In this document: piece by piece, positions 1 through 9,066 of the stretch
Layout: the number at the start of each line of letters is the position of its first letter
How positions within the stretch are numbered: the stretch's first letter is position 1
Source of the DNA: Petrimonas sulfuriphila
GTDB taxonomy: Bacteria; Bacteroidota; Bacteroidia; Bacteroidales; Dysgonomonadaceae
Reading direction: 5' to 3' (one strand)
DNA: 64,000 nucleotides
Assembly: GCF_051201015.1 (NCBI RefSeq)
Contig: NZ_JBPEHI010000017.1
Program-made: the position numbers and the translations under genes
The notes under the pieces: model-generated
Seen by the model: the letters and a program-made list of their open reading frames with translations, nothing else
Database searches by the model: none
What the model was told of the DNA's origin: nothing

Positions 1-1
1 C

Positions 2-277
2 TGGTTGCTGGTATGGAACAACAACGATGGCTCGAATCTTGAAATCAAGGATAAAAGGACACCGATAACGATTGCCGTTTCCAAAGATGAAGGAAGGACA
101 TGGGAGAAAATCAAAAATATTCATGCTGATCCAGACGGATGGTATTGCTATATAGCAATTCACTTTGTAGATAATAAAAATATTTTACTGAGTTATTGTG
201 CTGGAAGCCAATCTCAGAAAACACACTTGGCTGTCACAGAAAATACGTTATTGCATATAAAATGGTTGTATGAATAA
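2..277 (+). CDS. sialidase/BNR-family protein, C-terminal end (5' truncated by window)
   Basis: The reading frame is open from base 2 to a TAA at 275-277, so this is the last ~91 residues of a gene that begins outside the window. The fragment has a strand-like start (LLVWNNN), an Asp-box-like segment (SKDEGRTW), then DPDGWYCY, LLSYCAG and a terminal WLY. This pattern matches the C-terminal blades of Bacteroidota exo-sialidase-like six-bladed propellers. The catalytic part is not visible, so the substrate cannot be stated; many members of this group are not true sialidases. The internal TTG at 5 is not taken as a start because the frame is open upstream of it. Confidence 0.6.
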   Translation, partial: WLLVWNNNDGSNLEIKDKRTPITIAVSKDEGRTWEKIKNIHADPDGWYCYIAIHFVDNKNILLSYCAGSQSQKTHLAVTENTLLHIKWLYE

Positions 278-324
278 TTTTTATAACGGAGCTTGGGAAT
301 AGCATCATTAATTTCAGTAGAGAC

Positions 325-1179
325 CTATTCAATAGAAATATAACGACTTTTTATACCTTCGGAAGTTATTGTGATTATTCTCATCCCCGGCTCCGCATTA
401 CCCAAAGGTTTTCCAACGGCATTGGTGGTAATCATTGAAATGCCGTTGTGCGATGCTTCGGCATTATTATGCAAATGTCCGGCAAAAATAGCATACACAC
501 CATACCTTTCGAATAATTGAAAGTATCTATCCCTCACCTCTACGCTTTGATTTGAATAAGTTTCTTTTTCATTAAAGTCGTAAAGAAAGAAGGGATAATG
601 TGTAAATAAGACAATACTGCCCGATTTTTTTGCTTTGCGCAGTTGGTTTCTCAACCACCGGAATTGTTTTTTCTCCTCTTTCTTGTTTTTATTCGACTTA
701 ACAATGACCGAGTTAAGACCAATAAAAGCCAAATTTTTATGCTTAAATGAAAAACGGTCGGTTCCCCTGCCGTAGTTAGAAAAATAGAAATTAAAGTCAT
801 TCTTTGTGGGTGATTGCCCCAAATCGTGATTACCCGGACTTAGGTAAACCGGAACGTTCTGATGGATGAGAGACGTAATTCTCTTAAATTCTCCAATTTG
901 CAAAATATTTTTTGAGTCGTTGACAAAATCGCCGGTAATAACAACAAAATCAGGCTTCAATTCATTGATTCGTCGAACTGCTTTTGTGTAAAGTTCAGTC
1001 TCTTTTTCAAAACCTGTGTTATTCTCAAAAAATCCAAACTGTGTGTCGGTAATTTGCACGATCACCGTGGAGTCTGACTGTGCAAAAGAGTGGGTACAAG
1101 ACAAGATCAGCATTCCGACAAAGCTGACCAGTAGACGAAAATGTTGTTTTGAGGAAGTCATAAAAATGGGAGTTTTCAT
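325..1179 (-). CDS. exported calcineurin-like metallophosphoesterase
   Basis: A 284-residue protein with an N-terminal export signal (hydrophobic stretch about 15-30, ending near AQ at 33-34). The metallophosphoesterase motifs follow in order: DTQ at 45-47, GD at 83-84, GNHD at 116-119, a TH pair around two thirds of the way, and GHLH near the C-terminus. These ligate the two metals. The first motif is DxQ rather than the usual DxH, as in the CPPED1-like branch. It probably acts in the periplasm on phosphate esters; the substrate is unknown. A second in-frame ATG (residue 7) would give a more typical signal peptide and may be the true start. It stands alone, next to a truncated relative upstream. 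Confidence 0.8.
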   Translation of the reverse strand: MKTPIFMTSSKQHFRLLVSFVGMLILSCTHSFAQSDSTVIVQITDTQFGFFENNTGFEKETELYTKAVRRINELKPDFVVITGDFVNDSKNILQIGEFKRITSLIHQNVPVYLSPGNHDLGQSPTKNDFNFYFSNYGRGTDRFSFKHKNLAFIGLNSVIVKSNKNKKEEKKQFRWLRNQLRKAKKSGSIVLFTHYPFFLYDFNEKETYSNQSVEVRDRYFQLFERYGVYAIFAGHLHNNAEASHNGISMITTNAVGKPLGNAEPGMRIITITSEGIKSRYISIE

Positions 1180-1200
1180 TAATTAACGCTTATTCAACAA

Positions 1201-1503
1201 TTATTTGAGATGATCGGATATACAAATCCTTTCATAAGGTGCCGAACTTATTGCCGGATAATATTCGAAAAATATTTCATCGCTATCCTCCAGCCATATC
1301 CGGTATGAATTTTAGCAGCGGCTGTTCACTTGTGTATACTCTTTTACTTGCCGTACATCATCAGGCTTTGTTTTTAGCCAATCCATATCGTGATCTTCGA
1401 TGAGGTCGTAATGAATATCTCTCAAAACGATAAAACTTTTTTCCTGAGTAACAGCAATTAGAGAAAAGAATAACAATGCAGCAAGCAAGGAAATCTTCTT
1501 CAT
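1201..1503 (-). pseudogene. truncated, internally deleted phosphoesterase-like gene
   Basis: From an ATG at 1503 a 63-residue frame encodes a signal peptide followed by a segment with IVLRDIHYDL and DMDWLKTKPDD. This resembles the N-terminus of a Bacteroidota metallophosphoesterase (DxH motif inside DIHYD) and then stops at TAA 1312-1314. In the same frame, after the stop, a further 36 codons stay open to a TAA at 1201-1203 and read like a protein tail (FFEYYPAISSAPYER). The whole core, including the GD, GNHD and GHxH motifs, is absent. I read this as a gene that lost its middle and keeps both ends. The family assignment of the N-terminal piece is from memory of the motif; the C-terminal piece is unassigned. 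Confidence 0.5.
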
Positions 1504-1902
1504 AAAACGAATTATTTAATATTTATTGGGATTCTTTCTGCATTTATACCATTATAAACATGGCAACAGTTCATATTGTTGTAAAAAAAGTAAAACTATT
1601 TGTTACTTCACTCCTGCCTCACATCCCGGAAATGCAATAATTGTTGGTAAGTTCAATTGAATGCTTACCGTATCCCAACATGTTTATGTGAAAATTCAAG
1701 TAAATTCTTGAAGAAATGGACAAAGCGAATTAATAACTTGAGATTTATTTTAATTCAATTTTTAATTATCTTTGAAAATCAGTTTCAACTCTAAAGACAA
1801 CTAAAGCATCCGCTTTATAATTACACAAATTTTGTACTGGGCTCCATTTATTAATACCCGCCCTTTATTTTTGTATTTATCAAACATGAAGAAAACTCAA
1901 AC
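1504..1902. other. intergenic region with inverted repeats before the GH95 gene
   Basis: No coding frame is supported here. It contains a GGTAAG / CTTACC inverted repeat with a 12-base centre (1646-1669), a TTCAAG-N6-CTTGAA palindrome (1695-1712), and a -7 box for the downstream gene at 1767-1774. A six-codon frame starting at ATG 1886 overlaps the GH95 start codon (stop at 1904-1906) and is probably chance. Confidence 0.5.
1767..1774 (+). promoter_or_regulatory. -7 box TATCTTTG, GH95 gene
   Basis: Exact match to the Bacteroidota -7 consensus TAnnTTTG, about 130 bases upstream of the GH95 start. No clear TTTG -33 element is seen at the usual distance. A second, closer TATTTTTG lies at 1866-1873. 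Confidence 0.45.
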
Positions 1903-4425
1903 ATGAATACTAAATCATTAATTCTTCCTTTACTGTTCTCGTGCGTTGCCGTCTTTTCTCAATCCGGGAAAATTGAACCTCTAAAAGCCACTTCGCGGAC
2001 CGACAATATCAGCGCTGCATGGACCGATCGCGTATTGTTTTCAGGTAAAGCGTCTAAACCGGAAGGGCGCAATGTTCTCTGGTACCGTGAACCGGCCAAA
2101 GTATGGGAAGAAGCTTTACCGTTAGGCAACGGACGTTTAGGAGCGATGGTCTTTGGAGGCGTGGCTGATGAAAGAATTCAACTTAATGAAAGTTCTTTGT
2201 GGGACGGTTACTCACTCGACCCCAATAATCCCGAAGGAGTAAGGGCTTTACCTGAAGTTCAACGGCTTATTTTCGAGAACAAAAACAACGAAGCCGTACA
2301 ACTGGCCGAAAAAAAAATGATGGGCATCCCGAAAGGTGTGAGACCCTACCAGTCATTGGGCGAATTATGGTTTGACACTCCTCATGAGCGGGCAGACAAC
2401 TACCTTCGCAGCCTCGATTTAACAACAGCCATCGCCACAATAAAATACACGTTTGAAGGCAAAGAGTATGTCCGCGAAAACTTCGTGTCGGCAGCAGATG
2501 GGGTTATGGTAGTCCGTTTCACCTCGATAAACGGTGGAAAAATAAACGCATCATTTACCTTGCGTCGTCAGCAGGATGCAGAATGCAAAAAGCATTCGTC
2601 GGAATCGAACACATTGCTTTTAAAAGGCCGGCTTCCTATAAAAGATACAAAAGGAAATACACGCGGAATAAGTTTTGCAGCACAGGTAAAAGCCATTACC
2701 GATGGAGGAACAATCGGCTTCAACGGCAACATCATGTCGGTAGCTGAAGCCAACTCATTGACACTTTATGTTGCAGGCGCTACCGATTATCCGAGGTTAG
2801 ACAATCTCGGGCAGACCTCCCTCCCGGGTAATCCCGAGCAGACCTGCCTCGAAGCGATCAACAAAGCTTCCGCTAAACCCTACGAGATGTTGAGGTCGGC
2901 TCACATAGCTGACCATCAGGCTTATTTCAACCGGGTTGCCCTCGACCTCGGCCCGGAATCGGCCCTTCCAACCGACGAACAACTAAAGGAAGCGAAGAGG
3001 ACAGGACAACCCAACGCCAACCTGGTGGAAACCTATTTCCAGTTTGGCCGTTACCTGCTTATCGCCAGTTCACGGCCGGGAACCATGCCTGCAAACCTGC
3101 AGGGACTGTGGGCATGGCAAATGAATCCACCCTGGAATGCCGATTATCACACCAACATAAATCTACAGATGAATTATTGGCCTGCTGAAATAACCAATCT
3201 GGCGGAAATGCATTTCCCCTTATTTGATCTTTGCGAAGCCCTTGTTCCATTTGGCCGGCGCAGCGCCGAAGTAATTTACGGAGCCAGGGGCTGGGTAGTA
3301 CATCACCTTACCGATGCGTGGGGATTTTCTGCCCCGGCCGACGGGCCACAAGGCGTGTGGCCGATGGGTGCCGCCTGGCTGGCACAACATCCCTGGGAAC
3401 ATTACTGCCACACACTCGATAGAAGTTTTCTTGCAAAACGGGGTTATCCACTGATGAAGGGCGCAGCAGAGTTCATTCTCGACTTTTTGGTAACCGCTCC
3501 CGAAGGTACGGCTTTCGCCGGAAAACTGGTAACAAACCCTTCCTATTCTCCTGAAAACGCTTTTATATTACCCAACGGTGAACGTGCAGTTTTTACCTAT
3601 GGCGCCACCATGGATCTGCAAATCATTCATGATTTGCTTACAAATTGCATTGAAGCAAGTAAAATACTGGGTGTAGATAAAAATTTCCGCAGCCGGTGTA
3701 CGCAAGCATTGAAACAGCTGGCCCCAACACGTATCAGTAAAGAAACCGGACGTATAATGGAATGGGCGGAAGACTATAAAGAAGTAGAACCGCATCACCG
3801 CCATACATCACACTTATTTGCATTGCATCCCGGGAACCAGATTTCAGTCACCGGAACGCCCGACCTGGCCGAGGCCGCACGCAAAACACTTATTGCCCGC
3901 GGCGACGACGGGACCGGCTGGAGCCTCGCCTGGAAAATAAACATGTGGAACCGGCTTCATGACGGAAATCATGCTTACAAGCTATTGTCGGTATTGTTGG
4001 GTTCCAAAACCCTCCCGAACCTGTTCGACACACATCCTCCGTTCCAAATCGATGGGAATTTCGGCGCCACCGCCGCCATTGCAGAGATGTTGATTCAAAG
4101 CCATGTCCGCACCCCAGACGGAGGATTCGAATTGCACCTTCTCCCATCGCTCCCGTCGGCAATACCTGAAGGCTCTGTAAAAGGGCTGCGGGCACGCGGC
4201 GGTTTTGAGGTGGATATCGACTGGAAAGCCGGTAAACTTAACCACGTCAGCGTTCGCTCCGATAAAGGGGAAAAGTTGCACTTACGCTACGGGGGAAAAA
4301 TCCTGACACTTGAAACCCAAAAAGGCCAGCAGTTTTTCCTGGATGAGGAGTTAAAAGTAAAGAAGAGAAAACGGGATTCTGATCAATTATTGCCAATGAC
4401 AAACGAAACATCAATCAGCTTTTGA
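1903..4425 (+). CDS. GH95 alpha-L-fucosidase
   Basis: An 840-residue exported glycoside hydrolase of family 95, an inverting enzyme that releases alpha-1,2-linked L-fucose; some members act on galactose. The signal peptide is residues 1-20. The N-terminal beta-sandwich begins near WYREPAKVWEEALPLGNG. The (alpha/alpha)6 barrel carries the family's catalytic set: Asn418 and Asn420 (in HTNINLQMNYWP), Glu551 (in PSYSPEN) and Asp717 (in QIDGNFG). These align with N421/N423, E566 and D766 of Bifidobacterium AfcA. All are present, so the enzyme should be active. The last ~25 residues form a short charged tail beyond the usual end. No sus genes adjoin it, so it is a stand-alone fucosidase probably acting on host or plant glycans. 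Confidence 0.93.
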   Translation: MNTKSLILPLLFSCVAVFSQSGKIEPLKATSRTDNISAAWTDRVLFSGKASKPEGRNVLWYREPAKVWEEALPLGNGRLGAMVFGGVADERIQLNESSLWDGYSLDPNNPEGVRALPEVQRLIFENKNNEAVQLAEKKMMGIPKGVRPYQSLGELWFDTPHERADNYLRSLDLTTAIATIKYTFEGKEYVRENFVSAADGVMVVRFTSINGGKINASFTLRRQQDAECKKHSSESNTLLLKGRLPIKDTKGNTRGISFAAQVKAITDGGTIGFNGNIMSVAEANSLTLYVAGATDYPRLDNLGQTSLPGNPEQTCLEAINKASAKPYEMLRSAHIADHQAYFNRVALDLGPESALPTDEQLKEAKRTGQPNANLVETYFQFGRYLLIASSRPGTMPANLQGLWAWQMNPPWNADYHTNINLQMNYWPAEITNLAEMHFPLFDLCEALVPFGRRSAEVIYGARGWVVHHLTDAWGFSAPADGPQGVWPMGAAWLAQHPWEHYCHTLDRSFLAKRGYPLMKGAAEFILDFLVTAPEGTAFAGKLVTNPSYSPENAFILPNGERAVFTYGATMDLQIIHDLLTNCIEASKILGVDKNFRSRCTQALKQLAPTRISKETGRIMEWAEDYKEVEPHHRHTSHLFALHPGNQISVTGTPDLAEAARKTLIARGDDGTGWSLAWKINMWNRLHDGNHAYKLLSVLLGSKTLPNLFDTHPPFQIDGNFGATAAIAEMLIQSHVRTPDGGFELHLLPSLPSAIPEGSVKGLRARGGFEVDIDWKAGKLNHVSVRSDKGEKLHLRYGGKILTLETQKGQQFFLDEELKVKKRKRDSDQLLPMTNETSISF

Positions 4426-4535
4426 AATTTCCGTCAATCGTAAAAATGAAAGGTCCTGTCGTCGCTCATGGCAACAAATATTTTTCCGAAAAAAGATTCT
4501 CCGAAACTTAGGCAGAAACATCGTGACATCGATGA

Positions 4536-4697
4536 TTAAATATCGCTGCGGGAGTTCTTCTGACTTTTGTTCAGGTTGGCCCACTGTTCGTAGGTAAGCC
4601 GGCGTTGCCTTATGCCTTCTTTAGCCTTATCGAAATTACAACTGCCTCAGTTATTGCTTGGTTAGTGTTATGGTGGGAAAATGAGGATACAGCATAA
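4536..4697 (+). pseudogene. remnant of a small multi-helix membrane protein
   Basis: A 53-codon frame with no start codon (preceded by TGA at 4533-4535) ends in TAA at 4695-4697. It reads as two hydrophobic helices (AAGVLLTFVQVGPLFVG and FFSLIEITTASVIAWLVLWW) with a short polar tail. This looks like the C-terminal half of a small four-helix membrane protein of the DoxX/DUF6326 type, by appearance only. No upstream half is present, so it is called a remnant. The opposite strand carries an equally short frame, which I consider less protein-like. Confidence 0.35.
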
Positions 4698-4700
4698 TAA

Positions 4701-4741
4701 AATCCTCCCCCTTATAATCAACAAAAATAAAGGGGAGGATT
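4701..4741 (+). terminator. intrinsic terminator
   Basis: Perfect 10-bp inverted repeat, AATCCTCCCC at 4701-4710 and GGGGAGGATT at 4732-4741, with a 21-base loop, followed by GTTTT. It lies between the membrane-protein remnant and the tRNA gene, whose 3' end faces it. Confidence 0.6.
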
Positions 4742-4754
4742 GTTTTAATCTTTG

Positions 4755-4826
4755 TAGCCCGGCCGGGAATCGAACCCGGATCTAAAGTTTAGGAAACTTC
4801 TATTCTATCCATTGAACTACCGCGCC
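4755..4826 (-). tRNA. tRNA-Arg (anticodon CCU)
   Basis: A 72-base cloverleaf on the minus strand. D stem GTTC/GAAT; anticodon stem GAAGT/ACTTT around loop TTCCTAA, giving anticodon CCT (Arg, AGG codons); T stem CCGGG/CCCGG around TTCGATT. The acceptor halves GGCGCGG and CCGGGCT pair except at position 4-69 (G opposite G) and start with a G-U. The discriminator base is A and CCA is not encoded. The single acceptor mismatch is unusual, but everything else is canonical. Confidence 0.9.
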
Positions 4827-4968
4827 AAATACACTGCAAAAGTAATGTTTTTTCCGATATTCTCAAACATCCGGACATATTTGCTCAAATCAATTGGCCC
4901 CCCAAACAATTTTTCATTTAAACTGTTTAGAGTGTAAACAATTTATTTCAACCCATAATTTTTCATTC

Positions 4969-5469
4969 ATGAGCCATATTGCAATACTTTACGGCACTTC
5001 CGGCGGTAACACTGAATCCGTGGCTAAAAGCATCCGGAACCTTTTCGACGATAATGCCGACCTTTACAACGTCGATACGATTAAGATTGACGACATAAAA
5101 CCTTATAAATACCTGATCCTGGGCACTTCAACTACAGGAATTGGCGATTTGCAGGACGACTGGGACAGTTTTCTTCCCGTTTTTTCGAAAGCCGACCTAT
5201 CGGATAAAACCGTTGCAATCTTTACGCTGGGTGACAGCGCCTCGTTTTCGAGCAGTTTTGCCGAGGCAATGAAAGTAATTTACGATGCCATAAAGGATAA
5301 AACAAAAGTGGTTGGCTTCGTCGACGATGAGGGATACACCTACGATGACTCTACCGCTGTTGTAGACGGACGTTGGGTAGGCCTTCCCATTGATGAGGAT
5401 AATGAATACGATCAAACCGACGTCCGGCTTAAGGCTTGGGTAGAGGAATTAAAAAAAGAGTTTATTTGA
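4969..5469 (+). CDS. flavodoxin (long-chain)
   Basis: A 166-residue FMN-binding electron carrier acting in the cytoplasm. The FMN phosphate loop is TSGGNTES at about residues 10-17. The two isoalloxazine loops are TSTTGIGDLQDDW and LGDSASF. The length and the roughly 20-residue insertion in the last strand mark it as a long-chain flavodoxin. The frame stays open upstream to 4894, but the fold starts at MSHIAILYG, so the ATG at 4969 is the start. Flavodoxins replace ferredoxin under iron limitation in many bacteria; no iron-box sequence was recognised here. Confidence 0.93.
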   Translation: MSHIAILYGTSGGNTESVAKSIRNLFDDNADLYNVDTIKIDDIKPYKYLILGTSTTGIGDLQDDWDSFLPVFSKADLSDKTVAIFTLGDSASFSSSFAEAMKVIYDAIKDKTKVVGFVDDEGYTYDDSTAVVDGRWVGLPIDEDNEYDQTDVRLKAWVEELKKEFI

Positions 5470-5593
5470 TCAAACTGTCTTAAGGATACGGACAGGGCTG
5501 AGTTGTACAGGCGATTCAGCCCTGTTTCTTTTATGGGGTTTCCCTTGTTCAAGTTGAAGTTTTATCGTAATTTCGTTGCCAAAAATAAATTTT

Positions 5594-8389
5594 ATGCAAC
5601 GTTTCTTTTACTACAGGCCCTTTGTATTTATTACTTTGCTTACGCTCAGTCTATCGAGCTTCTCTCAGAAAAAACAACTCGATCACTCCGTTTACGACAA
5701 CTGGAAAAGCCTCCAGGAAATTTCCATCAGTAATGACGGCAGGTTTATCAACGCCGTTATCAGCCCGCAGGAAGGCGACAGCACACTTTATATCTATGAT
5801 TCAAAGAAAGAAAAAGAGTTACTAATTCATCGGGTAAACAAATATACGCTGTCGCCCGACGGACGATACACGGTCGCTTTGTTGAAAGCCCCTTTTTCAG
5901 AAATTCGTCAGGCAAAGATCAAGAAAAAGAAAGCCGATGATTTTCCCAAAGACTCGTTGGTTATTGTCGATAATGAAGCATTTACGCTTTACAAAATAGC
6001 CGATGTAAAATCTTATGCCACATCTACAGAGATGGCTGGACACATTGCCTATAAAAAAGCCGCACCGAAAGATACGGCAAAAAACAAACCAAACAAACCG
6101 GCAGACCTGCTAATTATCCGAAACCTAAACACCTCTGCGGAAGATACCGTTAAGAACTCCAAAGAGTTTGCTTTTAACAAGTTCGGAAATTCACTGGCCG
6201 TCTCAGTGGAGCCCGAAAAAAAAGATTCCACCGATACGCACAAGGTACTTTTTTTCGATTTAAAAAACGGGAACAAAAAGCAGATCTCCGGCGAAAAAAT
6301 GGAATACAGATCCTTTTCCTTCGACGAGCCAGGAAACCAACTAGTCTATTTAGCCACAAAGGACACCTCCAAAATTGAACAAAAAGTATTCGACGTGAGG
6401 TATTTCAAAAACACCATGGATTCGGCCGTTGTGATTGCTTCCAAAACGTCAAGGGGGTTGCCGGAAAACTGGATCTTCAATGAAAACTCAAAGCCTTCTT
6501 TCAGTAAAAACGGGCAACGGATCCTTGTTGGCGCTGCTCCAAGACAAACGCCCAAAGATACTACCCTTGTTGACTTCGAAACAGCAGCCCTTGATATTTG
6601 GCACTGGAAGGATCCGGTTGTACAGCCACAACAACTCTCCCAGCTGAAAAACGAATTGCGCAGGACCTATACCGGCATTATCGACCCCAATCGTCCACGC
6701 GAGTTCATTTCTGTTGCCAACGAGCAAATGCCAAACGCATCGTTCTCCGACGAGGGAAACGGACGGTTTGTCCTGCTCACTTCCGGCTTGCCGTACGAAA
6801 TTGAAAGCCAATGGGACATTTCCTCCAAAATGGATACTTGGATTTACGATACGCAATCCAATCAATTGACCGTAATTGCCCAACCTGTTTCGGGAAGGCC
6901 ACAGATTTCACCCTCGGGTAATTTCACCTACTGGTGGAATGCTTCGGAAAAACAGTGGTTTGCTTTCGACAACAAAACCGGAAAAACCATCGGCTTGACA
7001 CAAGAAATTCCGGTCAACTTCTGGAATGAGAAAAATGATACACCAAGCGAACCGGGTGCATACGGAATTGCAGCATGGGGAGAGGGGGACAAATTCGTAC
7101 TTATGTACGATGCCTTCGACATCTGGAAATTAGATCCTTCCGGAAAACAGAAACCGGTGAACATCACCAACAATGCCGGAAGGACTGATTCCATTACTTT
7201 CCGGTACATCAACACCGATCCAGATAAACGTTTCGTCGAAAACAAAGATGTGTTGCTCTTATCGGCGTTCGACAACATAAGTAAGGAGGCCGGTTTCTAC
7301 ACGCTAAGACTACAAGGTCGAAATCCACTGTTAAAGAGGGAACTGGATAAATATGGATACACTTCTGTTAAGAAGGCAAAAAACACCGACCTGTTTGTGT
7401 TTCAAAAAAGCAATTTCAATACGTCGCCAGATTTGTATATCACCCAGAATTTATGGCAATCGGCGAAAAAACTCACCGACATCAATCCTCAGATGAAAGA
7501 GTATAACTGGGGTACGACAGAACTAATCAGGTGGACTGCTTTCGATGGAAAGCAGTCGCAGGGAATTTTGTATAAACCCGAGAATTTTGACCCTTCCAAA
7601 AAATATCCGGTAATGATCTATTTCTATGAAAAACATTCCGATGAACTTTATCGCTATTTTGCGCCCGCCCCAAGCCGATCTGTTATCAACATACCGTTCT
7701 TCGTCAGTCGCGGCTACATCGTTTTCACTCCCGACATCCATTACGGAGTGGGACAACCCGGCCCTGACGCATACAACTACGTTGTTTCGGGAGCGCAGGC
7801 ATTGGCAAAAAACCAATGGGTAGATTCGGAAAACATGGCCATACAGGGACAAAGCTGGGGAGGCTACCAGGTGGCCTATCTCATCACCCAGACAAACATG
7901 TTTAAAGCTGCAGGAGCCGGAGCACCCGTATCAAACATGACGAGCGCCTACGGCGGAATCAGATGGGAAACGGGTCGCAGCCGCCAGTTCCAGTACGAGC
8001 AGACACAATCGAGGATTGGAGCCACAATGAGCGATTCCCTGCAACTGTATATTGAAAACTCCCCCGTGTTCTTTGCCAATAAGGTAAACACGCCACTGCT
8101 CATTATGCACAACGATAACGACGGCGCAGTGCCCTGGTATCAGGGAATTGAATATTTCATGTCACTGCGACGCCTGGGCAAACCGGTTTGGATGCTCCAA
8201 TACAACAAGGAAGCCCATAACCTGAACCAGCGTCGTAACGCAAAAGACCTTTCCATCCGGCTCCAACAATTTTTCGACCACTACCTGAAAGGAGCTCCCG
8301 CTCCTGTTTGGATGACACGTGGGTTGCCGGCTACTGAAAAAGGAAAATCGTGGGGGTATGATCTAGAGGCCGGACAACCCGGGAATTGA
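5594..8389 (+). CDS. exported S9-family (prolyl oligopeptidase-type) serine peptidase
   Basis: A 931-residue periplasmic peptidase with a signal peptide (1-25, ending SFSQ), a long N-terminal beta-propeller region, and a C-terminal alpha/beta-hydrolase domain from about residue 650. The catalytic triad is visible: Ser754 in GQSWGGYQ, Asp843 in HNDNDGAVPW and His875 in EAHNL. It resembles the large Bacteroidota dipeptidyl-peptidase-like S9 proteins that trim peptides in the periplasm. The frame extends six codons upstream with a TTG, but the ATG at 5594 gives a proper signal peptide. It ends 28 bases before the sigma-factor gene; there is no sign it belongs to that locus functionally. Confidence 0.9.
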   Translation: MQRFFYYRPFVFITLLTLSLSSFSQKKQLDHSVYDNWKSLQEISISNDGRFINAVISPQEGDSTLYIYDSKKEKELLIHRVNKYTLSPDGRYTVALLKAPFSEIRQAKIKKKKADDFPKDSLVIVDNEAFTLYKIADVKSYATSTEMAGHIAYKKAAPKDTAKNKPNKPADLLIIRNLNTSAEDTVKNSKEFAFNKFGNSLAVSVEPEKKDSTDTHKVLFFDLKNGNKKQISGEKMEYRSFSFDEPGNQLVYLATKDTSKIEQKVFDVRYFKNTMDSAVVIASKTSRGLPENWIFNENSKPSFSKNGQRILVGAAPRQTPKDTTLVDFETAALDIWHWKDPVVQPQQLSQLKNELRRTYTGIIDPNRPREFISVANEQMPNASFSDEGNGRFVLLTSGLPYEIESQWDISSKMDTWIYDTQSNQLTVIAQPVSGRPQISPSGNFTYWWNASEKQWFAFDNKTGKTIGLTQEIPVNFWNEKNDTPSEPGAYGIAAWGEGDKFVLMYDAFDIWKLDPSGKQKPVNITNNAGRTDSITFRYINTDPDKRFVENKDVLLLSAFDNISKEAGFYTLRLQGRNPLLKRELDKYGYTSVKKAKNTDLFVFQKSNFNTSPDLYITQNLWQSAKKLTDINPQMKEYNWGTTELIRWTAFDGKQSQGILYKPENFDPSKKYPVMIYFYEKHSDELYRYFAPAPSRSVINIPFFVSRGYIVFTPDIHYGVGQPGPDAYNYVVSGAQALAKNQWVDSENMAIQGQSWGGYQVAYLITQTNMFKAAGAGAPVSNMTSAYGGIRWETGRSRQFQYEQTQSRIGATMSDSLQLYIENSPVFFANKVNTPLLIMHNDNDGAVPWYQGIEYFMSLRRLGKPVWMLQYNKEAHNLNQRRNAKDLSIRLQQFFDHYLKGAPAPVWMTRGLPATEKGKSWGYDLEAGQPGN

Positions 8390-8417
8390 GCGGCAGGAAG
8401 ATGGAGAAAAGTAGTCC

Positions 8418-8996
8418 ATGACAAGTGAAGTAGAAGAACTTATCGCGTTGAAAAACGGTTCGCATAAAGCTTTCGAAGCTATTTACAACAGATATGCGGG
8501 AAAGCTTTACAACTTCATCATGACCATCTCTCATGGCGACAAGTACATGTCAGAAGAAGTCATCCAATCTGCTTTCGTTCGTTTATGGGAAACAAAAGAA
8601 AGAATAGATCCTGAAAAGTCAATATTGTTCTACTTGTCCACCATCTCGAGAAATCTATTGTTCAACAGATATCAACGTCAAACGATCGAATTTTTGTATC
8701 AAAAATTAATGATCAATGAGCAGAAGCCGTATCACCGACAAACAGAAAATGAGATAGACCGGAAGTGGCTCGAGAGCTTTGTGGATGAACTTATTGACCA
8801 GCTTCCGCCTGCGAGGAAAAAGATCTTTATATTACGCAAGAAGGAAGACCTTTCCACAAGGGAAATTGCTGAAACAATGAACATATCCGTCAGTACGGTT
8901 GAAACGCAATTATCGCTCGCGATGAAGTTCATGAAAGCCGAATTCGCTAAAAATTACGACAAACTGTTTCTGGCGGTGTTCTTTTTGTTAATTTAA
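8418..8996 (+). CDS. ECF RNA polymerase sigma factor
   Basis: A 192-residue sigma-70 family factor with only regions 2 and 4. Region 2 (about 15-85) contains AFEAIYNRYAGKLYNF and the DNA-contact segment EEVIQSAFVRLWE. Region 4 (about 120-175) contains LPPARKKIFILRKKEDLSTREIA and a helix-turn-helix around NISVSTVETQLS. It is the first gene of a sigma / FecR anti-sigma / SusC / SusD unit, the standard Bacteroidota arrangement in which the anti-sigma factor senses substrate through the TonB-dependent receptor. Its targets are most likely the downstream susC, susD and GH16 genes. Confidence 0.93.
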   Translation: MTSEVEELIALKNGSHKAFEAIYNRYAGKLYNFIMTISHGDKYMSEEVIQSAFVRLWETKERIDPEKSILFYLSTISRNLLFNRYQRQTIEFLYQKLMINEQKPYHRQTENEIDRKWLESFVDELIDQLPPARKKIFILRKKEDLSTREIAETMNISVSTVETQLSLAMKFMKAEFAKNYDKLFLAVFFLLI

Positions 8997-9066
8997 TGTA
9001 ATGTAAAAATTTGATTAGCGGAAAAGCAGTACCCGATTGTATCATAACAGAGAGGCTAAATAAAAA

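Noticed and set aside
1886..1906. Leader peptide overlapping the GH95 start codon
   Set aside because: Six codons with a lysine-rich start are likely chance; no attenuation hairpin follows.
3890..4281. Two overlapping minus-strand frames of about 100 codons inside the GH95 gene
   Set aside because: They are shadows of a strongly supported GH95 reading frame that contains the catalytic Asp717 and have no recognisable domain.
4440..4620. Small minus-strand frame opposite the membrane-protein remnant
   Set aside because: It is about 36 codons without a start and with no known motif; the plus-strand frame is more protein-like.
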